From contig NZ_JADOVJ010000001.1 of NCBI RefSeq assembly GCF_015752315.1, forward strand, positions 3,402,501-3,466,500: a stretch of 64,000 nt of DNA. The letters run 5' to 3'. Positions 49,463 through 59,199 of this stretch are shown here, in pieces (the first letter of the stretch is position 1; every line of letters begins with the position of its first letter). Source of the stretch: Nocardioides luteus (lineage in GTDB: Bacteria > Actinomycetota > Actinomycetes > Propionibacteriales > Nocardioidaceae). The notes beneath the pieces are model-generated. The model had not been told where the DNA came from and did not search any database. It saw nothing but the letters and a program-made list of their open reading frames with translations. Made by a program: the position numbers and the translations under genes.

Positions 49463-50266
49463 ATGGCACGCCCTGGACTTTTCCACCGCGAAGACAAGCA
49501 TGCCAACGAGAGCTACCCCGAGACCGACGTCAACCACGCGGAGACCCGTGATCCGTATCCCGGAGGTCCCGCGGTCGTCGGCCACGACGACAACGTCGAG
49601 CGCCCGCACCAGGCGAACGAGCCGGTCGGCCACGTACGCGACACGAACCGCGACACCTACCGCGACACGGGCTACGACAGGGGTTCCGAGGCGGCCGGCG
49701 TCGAGCACTACCGTCACGCCGAAGACAGCCGCCGCGCCGCCCTTCACGACACTTACGGCGGCATCAACTGGGGCGCCTGCTTCTTCGGCTGGCTCGTCGC
49801 AGTCGGCGTCACCGTCCTGCTCGCAGCCATCATCAGCGCAGTCGCCTCCGCGGTCGGCCTCAACCAGAACCTCACCCGGACCGACCTGGAGTCGATGGCC
49901 GACTCGGCAGGCATCGCGGCCGCGATCACGCTCGCCGTGGTGATGTTCGTCGGCTACTACGCCGGCGGGTACGTCGCCGCCCGGATGTCCCGATTCGACG
50001 CGCGTAGGCAGGGCTTGGGCGTGTGGATCGTCGCCATCGTGGTGATGATCATCGCCGCCGTCGCGGGCGCGCTGTTCGGCTCGAGCTACGACATCGTGCG
50101 GCAGCTGGACCTGCCCAACGTGGGGCTGAGCGCCGATCAGCTCGGCTGGGGCGCGCTGGTCGCCGGCGTCGTACTCCTGGTCGTGATGCTCGTCGGGGCA
50201 CTCCTCGGCGCCGCCACGGGCCAGCGCTACCACACCAAGATCGACCGCGCGGCCTACCAGGACTGA
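49463..50266 (+). CDS. hypothetical four-helix membrane protein with polar N-terminal half
   Basis: 267 residues; AGGAGG at 49451-49456 decides ATG 49463. The first ~105 residues are hydrophilic and rich in His, Asp and Arg (VRDTNRDTYRDTGYDRG). Four membrane helices follow: ACFFGWLVAVGVTVLLAAII, ITLAVVMFVGYYAGGYVAA, VWIVAIVVMIIAAVAGALFG and ALVAGVVLLVVMLVGALLG. The GGYVAARMSRFDARRQG loop resembles YrzE/TIGR04086-like proteins. Function unknown. Ends at a hairpin. Confidence 0.75.
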   Translation: MARPGLFHREDKHANESYPETDVNHAETRDPYPGGPAVVGHDDNVERPHQANEPVGHVRDTNRDTYRDTGYDRGSEAAGVEHYRHAEDSRRAALHDTYGGINWGACFFGWLVAVGVTVLLAAIISAVASAVGLNQNLTRTDLESMADSAGIAAAITLAVVMFVGYYAGGYVAARMSRFDARRQGLGVWIVAIVVMIIAAVAGALFGSSYDIVRQLDLPNVGLSADQLGWGALVAGVVLLVVMLVGALLGAATGQRYHTKIDRAAYQD

Positions 50267-50309
50267 CAGCTCGGGCCAGGCCCGGAGCGGGAACAGAAGG
50301 AGACACGGG

Positions 50310-50337
50310 GCGGGGGTTCGCGGGCGAACACCCCCGC
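50310..50337 (+). terminator. terminator after the 49463 gene
   Basis: A 12-bp GC-rich stem with a 2-nt bulge (50310-50321 with 50324-50337) lies 44 bp past the stop and 9 bp before the next -10 box. Confidence 0.65.
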
Positions 50338-50345
50338 GGCACCCA

Positions 50346-50351
50346 TAGGTT
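50346..50351 (+). promoter_or_regulatory. -10 box of the LON-domain gene, leaderless
   Basis: TAGGTT ends 6 nt before GTG 50358; same pattern as the other leaderless genes. Confidence 0.45.
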
Positions 50352-50357
50352 GGTCCC

Positions 50358-51020
50358 GTGAATGAGCGACTCCCGATGTTCCCGCTCAATGCGGTCCTGT
50401 TCCCCGGCGTGACGCTGCCGCTGCGCGTCTTCGAGGACCGCTACCGCGCGATGGTGCACCACCTGCTCCGCCAGGAAGAGGAGGAGCGCCACTTCGGCTC
50501 GGTGGCGATCCGCGAGGGCTACGAGGTCGGCGAGACCGGCGCCCAGTCGCTCTACCGGGTCGGCGTGAGGCTGCTGATCACGGAGGTGGAACAGCACAAG
50601 GACGGCTCCTTCGACCTCGAGGTGCTCGCCGTCGACCGGATCCGGATGGACAGCCTGGTCAGCTCGGGCGACTTCCCCGTCGCCGACGTCGAGGATCTCC
50701 CCGAGGACCATGTCACCGTCCCGAGCAGCGTCGTCGACACCGCACGCGCGACCTTCACCGCCTACCGGGCCGCGCTGCTGGAGTTCCGTGAGGACCCGTT
50801 CACCGGCTCGCTCCCCAAGGACCCGGAGTTCCTCTCCTGGACCATCTCGGCCACCACTCCCCTGCCGATGCCCGACCGGCAGGCTCTGCTGGAGGCGCCC
50901 GACGCCGCCCTGCGCCTGGGCATGGCCACCGACCTGCTCCGCGCCGAGCTGAGGGCGATGAACGTCATTCCCTCGCTGCCCGCGACCGAGGTCGCCCGCA
51001 CGAAGTGGTCGCCCAACTGA
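50358..51020 (+). CDS. LON peptidase substrate-binding domain protein
   Basis: 220 residues. Only the N-terminal substrate-recognition domain of Lon is present (LPMFPLNAVLFPGVTLPLRV; FEDRYRAMVHHLL; RVGVRLLITEVEQHKDGSF), with a helical C-terminus; no ATPase or Ser-Lys peptidase. Such stand-alone domains are common in actinobacteria; perhaps a PUA-like binder. Its stop shares one base with the ybaK start. Confidence 0.88.
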   Translation: MNERLPMFPLNAVLFPGVTLPLRVFEDRYRAMVHHLLRQEEEERHFGSVAIREGYEVGETGAQSLYRVGVRLLITEVEQHKDGSFDLEVLAVDRIRMDSLVSSGDFPVADVEDLPEDHVTVPSSVVDTARATFTAYRAALLEFREDPFTGSLPKDPEFLSWTISATTPLPMPDRQALLEAPDAALRLGMATDLLRAELRAMNVIPSLPATEVARTKWSPN

Positions 51021-51520
51021 TGCCGAAGAAAGGTACCGGGAAGAAGGCCGGCGGAGGAACCCCGGCGACCGTCGCGCTCACCGCGGCCGGCATCGACTTC
51101 ACCCTCCATCCCTACGAGCACGACCCGCGGGCCGAGTCCTACGGTCTGGAGGCCGCCGAGGCCCTCGGCGTCGAGCCCGCGCGGGTCTTCAAGACGCTGA
51201 TGGCCTCGCTGGACGGGAAGCTCGTCGTCGGCATCGTCCCCGTCACCGGCCAGCTCGACCTCAAGGCCCTGGCCCGTGCGCTGGGCGGCTCCAAGGCGCA
51301 GATGGCCGAGGTCTCCGCGGCCGAGCGCGCCACCGGGTACGTCGCCGGCGGGATCTCCCCCGTCGGCCAGAAGCGACCGCATCCGACCGTCGTGGACGAG
51401 TCGGCCACGACGTACGAGTCCGTCTATGTCTCCGGCGGCCGCCGCGGCCTCGACATCGAGCTCTCCCCCACGGACCTGATCAAGATGACCAGCGCCACCA
51501 CAGCCCCGATCGCGAGATAA
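51020..51520 (+). CDS. ybaK: Cys-tRNA(Pro)/Cys-tRNA(Cys) deacylase YbaK type
   Basis: 166 residues from ATG 51020, one base overlapping the LON stop. YbaK/EbsC pattern: ALTAAGIDFTLHPYEHD, EALGVEPARVFKTLM with the conserved Lys, LDLKALARALGGSKAQMA and YVAGGISPVGQKRPHPTVVD. It hydrolyses mischarged Cys-tRNA(Pro) in trans to ProRS. The N-terminal ~16 residues are basic. Confidence 0.92.
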   Translation: MPKKGTGKKAGGGTPATVALTAAGIDFTLHPYEHDPRAESYGLEAAEALGVEPARVFKTLMASLDGKLVVGIVPVTGQLDLKALARALGGSKAQMAEVSAAERATGYVAGGISPVGQKRPHPTVVDESATTYESVYVSGGRRGLDIELSPTDLIKMTSATTAPIAR

Positions 51521-51534
51521 TCCGCCGAGTCGGC

Positions 51535-52149
51535 TCAGGAGCGGGGCAGATGCGCCGGGTCGGCGTCCTCGTGGGGCGCCCACATCAGGAAGATCACCAT
51601 CAGCGCGAGCATCGCCGAGCCCGGGACGAGCAGGATGAGCCACGGCGAGGCCAGCTGGAAGCTGTCCTGGAGCACGGTGCCGTCGGCGGCACCCTTGGCG
51701 AGACCGTGGGGGTCCTCGGGTGAGAGCAGCGAGGTGACCAGGAGCATCAGGCCGCCACCGACCGCACCCCCGAGCGTCACCGCAGCGAGGGTGACGAGCT
51801 CGGAGCGGTTGAGCCAGACCGCGGCCGCGATGCCGACCAGCAGGCCGAGCACGATCGCGCAGACCGAGAACCAGGCGGTCGCCGCGAACACCCCCTGGTC
51901 GATGTTCTGCGCGATGGTGGGCGGGTCGACCGAGATGAGCCCTCGGTACCACTTGTCATCGAGCACCATCCCGGTCGGCGGGGTCCACAGCGTCGCCGCG
52001 GCGAGACCAGCGGCGAGACCGCCGACGACGAAGGCGACGGCGATGATCGCCACCTGCACCAGCACCGGGCGGGACAGGTCGGGACGGGCGGAGCGGCGGC
52101 CGGTCACGTAGAGACTGGGCGGCGGCGGCACGATCAGATTGTCAGGCAT
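51535..52149 (-). CDS. hypothetical integral membrane protein
   Basis: 204 residues. Short Pro-rich N-terminus (PPPPSLYVTG), then four membrane segments with wide outer loops (RPVLVQVAIIAVAFVVGGLAAGL; TAWFSVCAIVLGLLVGIAAAV; TLAAVTLGGAVGGGLMLLV; PWLILLVPGSAMLALMVIFL). Resembles mycobacterial DUF2567-type proteins, low certainty. Overlaps the dnaE stop by 16 nt, so it is read with dnaE. Confidence 0.7.
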   Translation of the reverse strand: MPDNLIVPPPPSLYVTGRRSARPDLSRPVLVQVAIIAVAFVVGGLAAGLAAATLWTPPTGMVLDDKWYRGLISVDPPTIAQNIDQGVFAATAWFSVCAIVLGLLVGIAAAVWLNRSELVTLAAVTLGGAVGGGLMLLVTSLLSPEDPHGLAKGAADGTVLQDSFQLASPWLILLVPGSAMLALMVIFLMWAPHEDADPAHLPRS

Positions 52150-55100
52150 CCTGGTCCGAGGAGGTGTTTGAGGTCGGCGAACAGCTCGGGAGTCGGCGTG
52201 ACCCGCAGCCGGTCATCGAGCTTCATGACCCGGGTCGCGTCCCGTGTCATCAACCGTAGCCTGACCTCGGCAACTCCGGGGTAGGTGGTCAGTACGTCCC
52301 GCAGCGACGCGATCACCGGCGGCGTGCACCGCGTCGACGGCAGCGTGATCACCACCGGTCCCCCGGCCGCACCCGGCCCGCCGGTCAGGTCGGGGACGGT
52401 GACCTCCTGGCCGCGCAGCTCGGGCTGGTCCTTGTCACGGGAGAGCTGGCCCTTGACCCGGATGATCGAGTCCTCGACCAGGTGCGGCGCGGCCAGCTGG
52501 TAGGACGACGGGAAGAGCAGCACCTCGACCGAGCCCTCCAGGTCCTCCAGGGTGACCGTCGCCCAGGCGTCGCCCTTCTTGGTGATGCGCCGGTTGACGT
52601 TGGTGACCAGGCCGGAGACCGTGACGGTGGAGTTGTGGGGCCGCGACTCGTCGGTCATCAGCTGGCCGATGGTGCAGTCGGTGCCGTTGGCCAGGACGTG
52701 CTCCAGGCCCATCAGCGGGTGGTCGGAGACGTAGAGGCCGAGCATCTCGCGCTCGTGGCCGAGCAGGGTCATCTTGTCCCACTCGTCCATCTCGGGGATG
52801 GCGACCGAGACCCCGAACTCGACCCCGTCGCCGTCGTCGAGGCCGCCGAAGAGGGAGTCCTGGCCGATCGCCTCGTTGCGCTTGATGTCGACGTACTGGT
52901 CCACCGCGGTCTCGTGGATCGCCACCAGCGAGCGGCGCAGGTGCTTCATGTCGTCGAAGGCGCCCGCCTTGATCAGCGACTCGATCACGCGCTTGTTGCA
53001 GACCCGGTCGGGCACCTTGGCGAGGAAGTCGTTGAAGTCCTCGAAGCGGCCCTTGCTGGTGCGCGCCTCCACGATCCCGTCGACCACCTGGGCACCGACG
53101 TTGCGGACGGCGGTCAGACCGAAGCGGATGTCGGTGCCGACCGCGGTGAAGTCGTGGGAGGACTCGTTGACGTCGGGCGGCAGGACCGCGATCTTCATCC
53201 GGCGACACTCGTTGAGGTAGATCGCCATCTTGTCCTTGTCGTTCTTGACCGAGGTCAAGAGCGCCGCCATGTATTCGGTCGGGTAGTTGGCCTTCAGGTA
53301 GGCGGTCCAGTAGGTGACCACGCCGTAGGCCGCCGAGTGCGACTTGTTGAACGCGTAGTCGGAGAACGGGAGCAGGATCTCCCAGATGGTGTCGATCGCA
53401 CTCTGGGAGTAGCCGCGCTCGAGCATGCCGGCCTGGAACCCGGCGTACTGCTTGTCGAGCTCGGCCTTCTTCTTCTTGCCCATCGCGCGACGCAGGTTGT
53501 CCGCCTGTCCCAGCGAGAACCCCGCCAGGACCTGGGCGATCGACATCACCTGCTCCTGGTAGACGATCAGGCCGTACGTCTCCCCCAGCACCTCCGCGAG
53601 CGGCTCCTCGAGCTCGGGGTGGATCGGCACGATCGGCTCGCGGCCGTTCTTGCGGTGCGCGTACTTGTTGTGGGAGTCGGCACCCATCGGGCCGGGCCGG
53701 TAGAGCGCGGAGACCGCGGTGATGTCGGCGAAACGGTCGGGAAGCATCGACCGCAGCAGGGCGCGCATGCCGCCACCATCGAGCTGGAAGACGCCGAGCG
53801 TGTCGCCGCGCTGCATCAGCTCGTAGGTCGGCTTGTCGTCGAAGGGCACTTCCTCGAGCACCAGGTCGATGTCGCGGTTGGCCCGGATGTTGGCGAGCGC
53901 GTCCTCGAGGGTGTGGAGGTTGGAGAGGCCCAGGAAGTCCATCTTGACCAGGCCGAGCGACTCACAGGTCGGATACTCGAACTGGGTGACGACCTGGCCG
54001 TCCTGCTTGGGCTCCATCAGCGGGACGATGTCGATGATCGGCTCGGAGGCCATGATCACGCCCGCCGCGTGGATACCGGTCTGCCGGATCTGGCCCTCGA
54101 GACCGAGGGCGGTCTCATAGATCTTGCGGACGTCGGGGTCGGTGTCGTGCAGGGCGCGGAAGTCGCCGCCCTCGCCGTAGCGCTTGTGGTCGGGGTTGAA
54201 CAGATCCTTGAGCGGGACACCCTTGCCCATCACGTCGGGCGGCAGCGCCTTGGTGATCCGGTCGCCGATCGCGAAGCCGTGGTCGAGGATGCGGGCGGCG
54301 TCCTTGATCGCCTGCTTGGCCTTGATCCGTCCGAAGGTGGCGATCTGGGCGACCTTCTCCGCGCCGTACTTCTCCGTGACGTACTTGATCGTCTCGCCGC
54401 GGCGGTGGTCGTCGAAGTCGATGTCGAAGTCGGGCATCGAGGGACGCTCGGGGTTGAGGAACCGCTCGAAGAAGAGGCCGTGCTCGAGGGGATCGAGGTC
54501 GGTGATCTTCAACGCGTACGCCACGATCGAGCCCGCACCAGAACCACGGCCCGGGCCGATCCGGATGCCGTTGTTCTTCGACCACTGGATGAAGTCGGCG
54601 ACCACGAGGAAGTAGCCCGGGTAACCCTTCTGCAGGATGACGTCGATCTCGAACTCGACGCGGTCCTTGACCTCCTGGGTCAGCTTCTCGCCCGGGTAGC
54701 GGAGCTCGATGCCGCGCCAGGTCTCCTTGCGCAGCCAGGACTCCTCGGTCTCGCCCTCGGGGATGTCGGCGCGCGCCATGTAGCCACCGGTCGACTCGGT
54801 GAACTCGACGTCGCAGCGCTCGGCGATCAGCAGGGTGTTGTCGCAGGCGTCGATCAGGTCCTGACGACCCCACAGCTCGCGCATCTCGGCAGCGGACTTG
54901 ATGTAGTAGCCGCTGCCCTCGAACGCGAACCGCTTGCCACCCTTGGAGTAGGGCGGCTCGGTCATCCGGCTGCCCGACTGGACGCACAGCAGCGCCTCAT
55001 GGGCCCCCGCGTCCTCGGGGTTGTTGTAGTGGGAGTCGTTGGTGGCGACCGGGCGGATGCCCATGGTCTTGCCCAGCTTGAGCAGGTCGTCGCGGACCCG

Positions 55101-55718
55101 CTTCTCGATGGAGATGCCGTGGTCCATCAGCTCCAGGAAGACGTTGTCCTTCCCGAAGATGTCCTGCAGCTCCCCGGCCTCCTTGAGCGCCTCCTCCCAC
55201 TGGCCCAGCCGCAGCCGGGTCTGGATCGCACCCGAGGGGCAGCCGGTGGAGACGATGATCCCCTTGGAGTGCTCGGCGAGGATCTCCTTGTCCATCCGCG
55301 GCTTGAAGTAGTAGCCCTCGAGGCTGGACCGGCTGGAGAGCCGGAAGAGGTTGTGCATCCCCTCGGTGTTCTCGGCCCACATCGTCATGTGGGTGTAGGC
55401 GCCACCACCCGAGACGTCGTCGCCGCCCTCCTGGGCCGCGTCGCCCTTGCCCCACCGCACCCGCTTGCGCTCCGAGCGCGGGGTGTTGGGGGTGATGTAG
55501 GCCTCGATGCCGATGATCGGCTTGACGTCGTGGGCCTTCGCCTTCTTCCAGAAGTCATAGGCCCCGTGCATGTTGCCGTGGTCGGTCATCGCGATCGCCG
55601 GCATCTCGAGCTCGCTGGTCCGCTTGAACAGACCGTCGAGGAGCGAGGCACCATCCAGCATCGAGTATTCGGTGTGGACGTGCAGGTGGACGAATGAGTC
55701 CTTGGAGCCGGCCGCCAT
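52134..55718 (-). CDS. dnaE: DNA polymerase III alpha subunit
   Basis: 1194 residues; main replicative polymerase. N-terminal PHP domain with metal-binding HLHVHTEYSMLDG at residues 11-23; in actinobacterial DnaE1 the PHP domain does proofreading. The polymerase triad lies in RPSMPDFDIDFDD (about residue 430) and GRGSGAGSIVAY precedes it. A helix-hairpin-helix (RTSKGRFEDFNDFLAKV), an OB-fold (VSGLVTNVNRRITKKG) and the tau-binding C-terminus follow. GAGGAGG lies 11 nt before ATG 55718. Confidence 0.98.
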   Translation of the reverse strand: MAAGSKDSFVHLHVHTEYSMLDGASLLDGLFKRTSELEMPAIAMTDHGNMHGAYDFWKKAKAHDVKPIIGIEAYITPNTPRSERKRVRWGKGDAAQEGGDDVSGGGAYTHMTMWAENTEGMHNLFRLSSRSSLEGYYFKPRMDKEILAEHSKGIIVSTGCPSGAIQTRLRLGQWEEALKEAGELQDIFGKDNVFLELMDHGISIEKRVRDDLLKLGKTMGIRPVATNDSHYNNPEDAGAHEALLCVQSGSRMTEPPYSKGGKRFAFEGSGYYIKSAAEMRELWGRQDLIDACDNTLLIAERCDVEFTESTGGYMARADIPEGETEESWLRKETWRGIELRYPGEKLTQEVKDRVEFEIDVILQKGYPGYFLVVADFIQWSKNNGIRIGPGRGSGAGSIVAYALKITDLDPLEHGLFFERFLNPERPSMPDFDIDFDDHRRGETIKYVTEKYGAEKVAQIATFGRIKAKQAIKDAARILDHGFAIGDRITKALPPDVMGKGVPLKDLFNPDHKRYGEGGDFRALHDTDPDVRKIYETALGLEGQIRQTGIHAAGVIMASEPIIDIVPLMEPKQDGQVVTQFEYPTCESLGLVKMDFLGLSNLHTLEDALANIRANRDIDLVLEEVPFDDKPTYELMQRGDTLGVFQLDGGGMRALLRSMLPDRFADITAVSALYRPGPMGADSHNKYAHRKNGREPIVPIHPELEEPLAEVLGETYGLIVYQEQVMSIAQVLAGFSLGQADNLRRAMGKKKKAELDKQYAGFQAGMLERGYSQSAIDTIWEILLPFSDYAFNKSHSAAYGVVTYWTAYLKANYPTEYMAALLTSVKNDKDKMAIYLNECRRMKIAVLPPDVNESSHDFTAVGTDIRFGLTAVRNVGAQVVDGIVEARTSKGRFEDFNDFLAKVPDRVCNKRVIESLIKAGAFDDMKHLRRSLVAIHETAVDQYVDIKRNEAIGQDSLFGGLDDGDGVEFGVSVAIPEMDEWDKMTLLGHEREMLGLYVSDHPLMGLEHVLANGTDCTIGQLMTDESRPHNSTVTVSGLVTNVNRRITKKGDAWATVTLEDLEGSVEVLLFPSSYQLAAPHLVEDSIIRVKGQLSRDKDQPELRGQEVTVPDLTGGPGAAGGPVVITLPSTRCTPPVIASLRDVLTTYPGVAEVRLRLMTRDATRVMKLDDRLRVTPTPELFADLKHLLGPGCLTI

Positions 55719-55855
55719 TGGCGTGGAGCCCTCCTCGAGGTCGAACGGATGGAGCGGGCGCAGGAGCCCGTGCAGACGGACGACCTGGGGGAAGGACTAC
55801 AGACTATCGGGGACCACCGACAGGATTGGTAGGCGGGCCGAGGGTCTCGAAAGGA

Positions 55856-55861
55856 TATGTT
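55856..55861 (+). promoter_or_regulatory. -10 box of the homocysteine methyltransferase gene, leaderless
   Basis: TATGTT ends 6 nt before GTG 55868. Confidence 0.45.
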
Positions 55862-55867
55862 TGAGAT

Positions 55868-56731
55868 GTGGTGACGATCCTCGACGGCGGCCTGTCCAAC
55901 GCGCTCGAAGCACGCGGTCACGATGTCTCAGGCGCCCTGTGGACCGCCCGGCTTCTCGACGAGTCCCCGGCGGAGATCGCCGCCGTCCACCGCGCCTACT
56001 ACGCCGCCGGCGCCGACGTCGCGACCACCGCCAGCTACCAGGCCAGCGTGCCCGGTTTCGTCGAGGCCGGGATGACCGAGACGTACGCCACCGAGCTGCT
56101 GCGCCGCAGCGTACGCATCGCGCGCGAGGTCGCCGCCGAGGCGCCCGGTCGCCTGGTCGCCGCCTCGGTCGGGCCCTACGGCGCCTACCTGGCCGACGGG
56201 TCGGAGTACCGCGGCCGCTACGGGGTCTCCGCGGCGACGCTGCGTGACTTCCACGCGCCCCGGCTGGCGCTGCTGGAGACCGAGGGCCCCGACCTCATCG
56301 CGGTCGAGACCATCCCGGACATCGAGGAGGCCGAGGTGCTCGTCGACCTCCTCGACGACATCGGTCTCCCGGTCTGGTTCTCCTACTCCTGCGCCGGCAC
56401 GCGCACCCGGGCCGGCCAGCCGCTGGCCGACGCCCTGGCGCTGGCCGCCGGGATCCGCTCCGTGGTCGCCGTCGGCGTCAACTGCTGCGACCCGGCCGAC
56501 GTCCCCGCCGCCGTCCAGCTGGCCACCGCCACCGGCGAGCCGGCGGTCGTCTACCCCAACACCGGCGAGACCTACGCCGACGGCGCCTGGTCCGGCACCC
56601 CTCACTTCCGCCCCGGCGAGGCCCTCTCCTGGGTGAGCTCCGGGGCTGCGTACGTCGGTGGCTGCTGCCGCGTCGGCCCCGCCGAGATCGCCCTCATCGC
56701 CGCCGAGTTCTCTCACCTGCAGGGCGAGTAG
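55868..56731 (+). CDS. mmuM: homocysteine S-methyltransferase
   Basis: 287 residues; transfers methyl from S-methylmethionine or S-adenosylmethionine to homocysteine. Zn-binding Cys residues are in VGVNCCDPADV and YVGGCCRVGP, with TTASYQASVPGF and IAVETIPDIEEAEVL. It ends 7 bp from the converging GNAT. A GTG start with -10 box 6 nt upstream implies a leaderless mRNA. Function overlaps MetH/MetE elsewhere. Confidence 0.93.
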   Translation: MVTILDGGLSNALEARGHDVSGALWTARLLDESPAEIAAVHRAYYAAGADVATTASYQASVPGFVEAGMTETYATELLRRSVRIAREVAAEAPGRLVAASVGPYGAYLADGSEYRGRYGVSAATLRDFHAPRLALLETEGPDLIAVETIPDIEEAEVLVDLLDDIGLPVWFSYSCAGTRTRAGQPLADALALAAGIRSVVAVGVNCCDPADVPAAVQLATATGEPAVVYPNTGETYADGAWSGTPHFRPGEALSWVSSGAAYVGGCCRVGPAEIALIAAEFSHLQGE

Positions 56732-56738
56732 GCCCAGG

Positions 56739-57215
56739 TCAGGGCCAAGCCATCCGTACGTCGGGGGCCTTCTCCTGGTTGGCGGAGCCGTCGGTGCGCT
56801 CGACCTCACGCAGGCCGTGGCGGGCGTAGAAGGCTCGCGCGGGGGTGTTCATCTCGAAGACCCACAGGCCGAAGCCGTCGGGGGTCAACGACTTCACGAG
56901 GTCGAGCAGCATGGTGCCGATGCCGGTGCCCTGGGCACGGGGGTGGACGAAGAGGTCGTCGAGCCAGGTCGGGGTGAAGGCGACGAACGCGGAGACCTCG
57001 CCGGCGACCTCCGCGACCCAGACCTGCGACCCCTTCTGCGGAGCGAGGACCTTGACCGCGAGCCACTCCCGGATGTCGGAGGCCGGGTAGATCGGCGGCG
57101 GCATCGGCGCGGCGGCACGGGCCTCGACGTAGGTGCTGACTATCTCGGCGATGTCCTCGGGCTCGGCCGGACGGAGCACCGCCTCAGTGGGAGTCGCGGA
57201 TTCAGTGCTGTTCAC
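56739..57215 (-). CDS. GNAT family N-acetyltransferase
   Basis: 158 residues from GTG 57215, 14 nt inside rluD; GTG 57179 is an alternative and would avoid the overlap. GNAT pattern: [40 protein letters not shown] (motif A, Q-G-T-G-I-G) and [20 protein letters not shown]. Substrate unknown. Last gene of the dksA-lspA-rluD group. Confidence 0.88.
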   Translation of the reverse strand: MNSTESATPTEAVLRPAEPEDIAEIVSTYVEARAAAPMPPPIYPASDIREWLAVKVLAPQKGSQVWVAEVAGEVSAFVAFTPTWLDDLFVHPRAQGTGIGTMLLDLVKSLTPDGFGLWVFEMNTPARAFYARHGLREVERTDGSANQEKAPDVRMAWP

Positions 57216-58143
57216 GAATCCAGGCGAGCGCATGCTGGAGATCGTCGGGATAGGTCGACTCGAACGTGACGTACTCACCGGTCTCCGGGTGATCGAAGCC
57301 GAGCTGCACCGCGTGCAGCCACTGCCGCTCGAGCCCGACGCGGCGGGCGAGGGCCGGGTCGGCACCGTAGGTGAGGTCGCCGACGCACGGGTGCTTCAGC
57401 GCCGACATGTGGACCCGGATCTGGTGGGTGCGCCCGGTCTCGAGGTGGATCTTCAGCAGCGAGGCGAAGCGGTGCGCCTCGAGCGTCTCGTAGTGGGTCA
57501 CCGAGTGGCGGCCGTCGGCGCGGACGGCGAACTTGTAGTCGTACTTCGGGTTGCGCCCGATCGGGGCGTCGATCGTCCCCTCGAGCGGGTCCGGGTGGCC
57601 CTGGACCAGCGCGTGGTAGGTCTTGTCGACCGTACGCTGCCGGAAGGCGTTCTTGAGGACGGAGTAGGCGTGCTCGGACTTGGCGATCACCATCACGCCC
57701 GAGGTGCCGACGTCGAGGCGCTGGACGATGCCCTCGCGCTCCTTGGCCCCCGAGGTGGAGATCCGGAAGCCAGCCGCGGCGAGGTGGCCGACGACGGTCT
57801 GGCCCTGCCAGCCCGGCGAGGGGTGCACCGCCACGCCGACGGGCTTGTCGATCACCACGAAGGCGTCGTCGTCGTAGATGATCTTGATGCCCTCGACGAT
57901 CTCGGGCTTGATCTCGAGCGGGTCGGCCTGGGACGGGATGGTGGCGTCGAGCATCGACCCGGCGCTGACCCGGTCGCTCTTGGCCACCGCCGAGCCGTCC
58001 ACGGTCACCAGCCCGTCGGCGATCAGCTCCGCGGCCCGGGTGCGGGACAGGCCGAACAGCCGCGCCATGGCGGCATCCACCCGCTCCCCCTCCAGGCCGT
58101 CGGGGACGAGCAGCGTGCGCTGGTCGGCGTGACCGAAGTTCAC
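57202..58143 (-). CDS. rluD: RluD-type ribosomal large subunit pseudouridine synthase
   Basis: 313 residues from GTG 58143, in a 4-nt overlap with lspA. An S4 domain ([20 protein letters not shown]) is followed by the catalytic RluA-type domain with Asp in [14 protein letters not shown] (about residue 143), and [16 protein letters not shown]. It modifies 23S rRNA uridines. The lspA-rluD pairing is conserved in actinobacteria. Confidence 0.95.
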   Translation of the reverse strand: MNFGHADQRTLLVPDGLEGERVDAAMARLFGLSRTRAAELIADGLVTVDGSAVAKSDRVSAGSMLDATIPSQADPLEIKPEIVEGIKIIYDDDAFVVIDKPVGVAVHPSPGWQGQTVVGHLAAAGFRISTSGAKEREGIVQRLDVGTSGVMVIAKSEHAYSVLKNAFRQRTVDKTYHALVQGHPDPLEGTIDAPIGRNPKYDYKFAVRADGRHSVTHYETLEAHRFASLLKIHLETGRTHQIRVHMSALKHPCVGDLTYGADPALARRVGLERQWLHAVQLGFDHPETGEYVTFESTYPDDLQHALAWIREQH

Positions 58144-58739
58144 TTCGCCTCGCCCTCGGAGGTGTCCTCGGTCTTGCCGTCGGTCTTCTCCTCGGCGCCG
58201 CGGTCGACGGTCCCGTCGAGCCCGATCCCCTTGAACGAGAGGATCACGATCATCACCGCAGCGACGTTGATGCACATGTCGGCGACGTTGAAGATCGGCC
58301 AGTTGGGCAGCTGCAGGAAGTCGACGACGTGGCCGACGTAGAACCCGGGCTCACGCAGCAGCCGGTCGATCAGGTTGCCGCTGATGCCGGCGACGAGGAT
58401 GCCGAGCGCGAACGCCCAGCCCCGGTGGCGCGCCCGGCGCGCGAACCAGAGCACACCGATCGTGGCCACGATCGAGAGCGTCGTGAAGAACCAGGTGAAC
58501 CCGGTCCCCGTCGAGAACGCCGCACCCGGGTTGCGGATGATGTTGAGCTGCAGCACGGAGCCGATCAGCTCCTGCGGCTGCCCGGGAACGAGCGTCGCGA
58601 CCGCCCAGAGCTTCGTCAGCTGGTCGATGACCAGCAGAAGCACTGCGACGGTCGCGAACTCTGCCCATCGAACAGGGCGCACGTCGGACTCTGGACCGGT
58701 GTGTGCGTCGCTCAGCGACGCTCCTCGCGCTGCTTGCAT
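58140..58739 (-). CDS. lspA: lipoprotein signal peptidase
   Basis: 199 residues. Four membrane helices; catalytic Asp residues in [13 protein letters not shown] and [11 protein letters not shown]. It removes signal peptides of Lgt-modified lipoproteins. The C-terminal ~30 residues are acidic ([17 protein letters not shown]). The start is unsure: ATG 58739 overlaps the dksA stop by 28 nt, ATG 58748 by 37 nt, and GTG 58682 would avoid overlap. Confidence 0.93.
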   Translation of the reverse strand: MQAARGASLSDAHTGPESDVRPVRWAEFATVAVLLLVIDQLTKLWAVATLVPGQPQELIGSVLQLNIIRNPGAAFSTGTGFTWFFTTLSIVATIGVLWFARRARHRGWAFALGILVAGISGNLIDRLLREPGFYVGHVVDFLQLPNWPIFNVADMCINVAAVMIVILSFKGIGLDGTVDRGAEEKTDGKTEDTSEGEAK

Positions 58740-59140
58740 GTCATGCACAGTGTGGCACGGGGGAACGCCATGAGCCGCATCTTGCCGATCGGCTCACCGC
58801 AGGACTCACAGATGCCGTACGTGCCGTCCTCGAGGTATCCCAGGACGCGCTCGATCTGGGCCAGCTTGTCCTTCTCGCTGTTGACCACGGTCAGCTCGTG
58901 GTCACGCTCGAAGCTGGTCGCCCCCATGTCGGCCTGGTCCTGGCCGGCGCCGTCGCCGGAGTCCTTCATCAGCCCGGAGAGCTCGGTCTCGAGAGCGGTC
59001 AGCACCTCGAGGCTGTGAGCCCTCATCTCGTGGAGCTCGTCGACGACCTCGTTGAGCTCGTCCTTGGTCCACGGGTCCTCGCCGTCCTTGACCTTCAGCT
59101 GGTCAGGAGAGACGACGGTCTTGGTTGCTTTCTTAGGCAC
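58712..59140 (-). CDS. TraR/DksA family zinc-finger protein
   Basis: 142 residues. Long coiled-coil middle (about residues 28-105), then a C4 zinc finger: CESCGEPIGK ... LCMTCKQ. It lacks the DxxDxA tip of true DksA (coiled-coil tip reads differently), so it is more likely a DksA-like RNA polymerase modulator such as the actinobacterial CarD-independent types. GTG start; weak GAAAGCGAG site. Follows the small ORF at 59200-59328. Confidence 0.9.
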   Translation of the reverse strand: MPKKATKTVVSPDQLKVKDGEDPWTKDELNEVVDELHEMRAHSLEVLTALETELSGLMKDSGDGAGQDQADMGATSFERDHELTVVNSEKDKLAQIERVLGYLEDGTYGICESCGEPIGKMRLMAFPRATLCMTCKQREERR

Positions 59141-59166
59141 GGCACTCGCTTTCTGGTGTGATACAC

Positions 59167-59181
59167 GGCCCCCCGGGCCGC
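59167..59181 (-). other. short hairpin between the small ORF and the dksA-like gene
   Basis: CGGCCC/GGGCCG with a 3-nt loop, 26 nt before GTG 59140. It could be an intercistronic attenuator or part of the dksA-like leader. Confidence 0.35.
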
Positions 59182-59199
59182 ACGGTGGTCAAGGTTTGG

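Noticed and set aside
52482..55697. 1071-residue plus-strand frame opposite dnaE
   Set aside because: Antisense shadow of dnaE with no recognisable domain.
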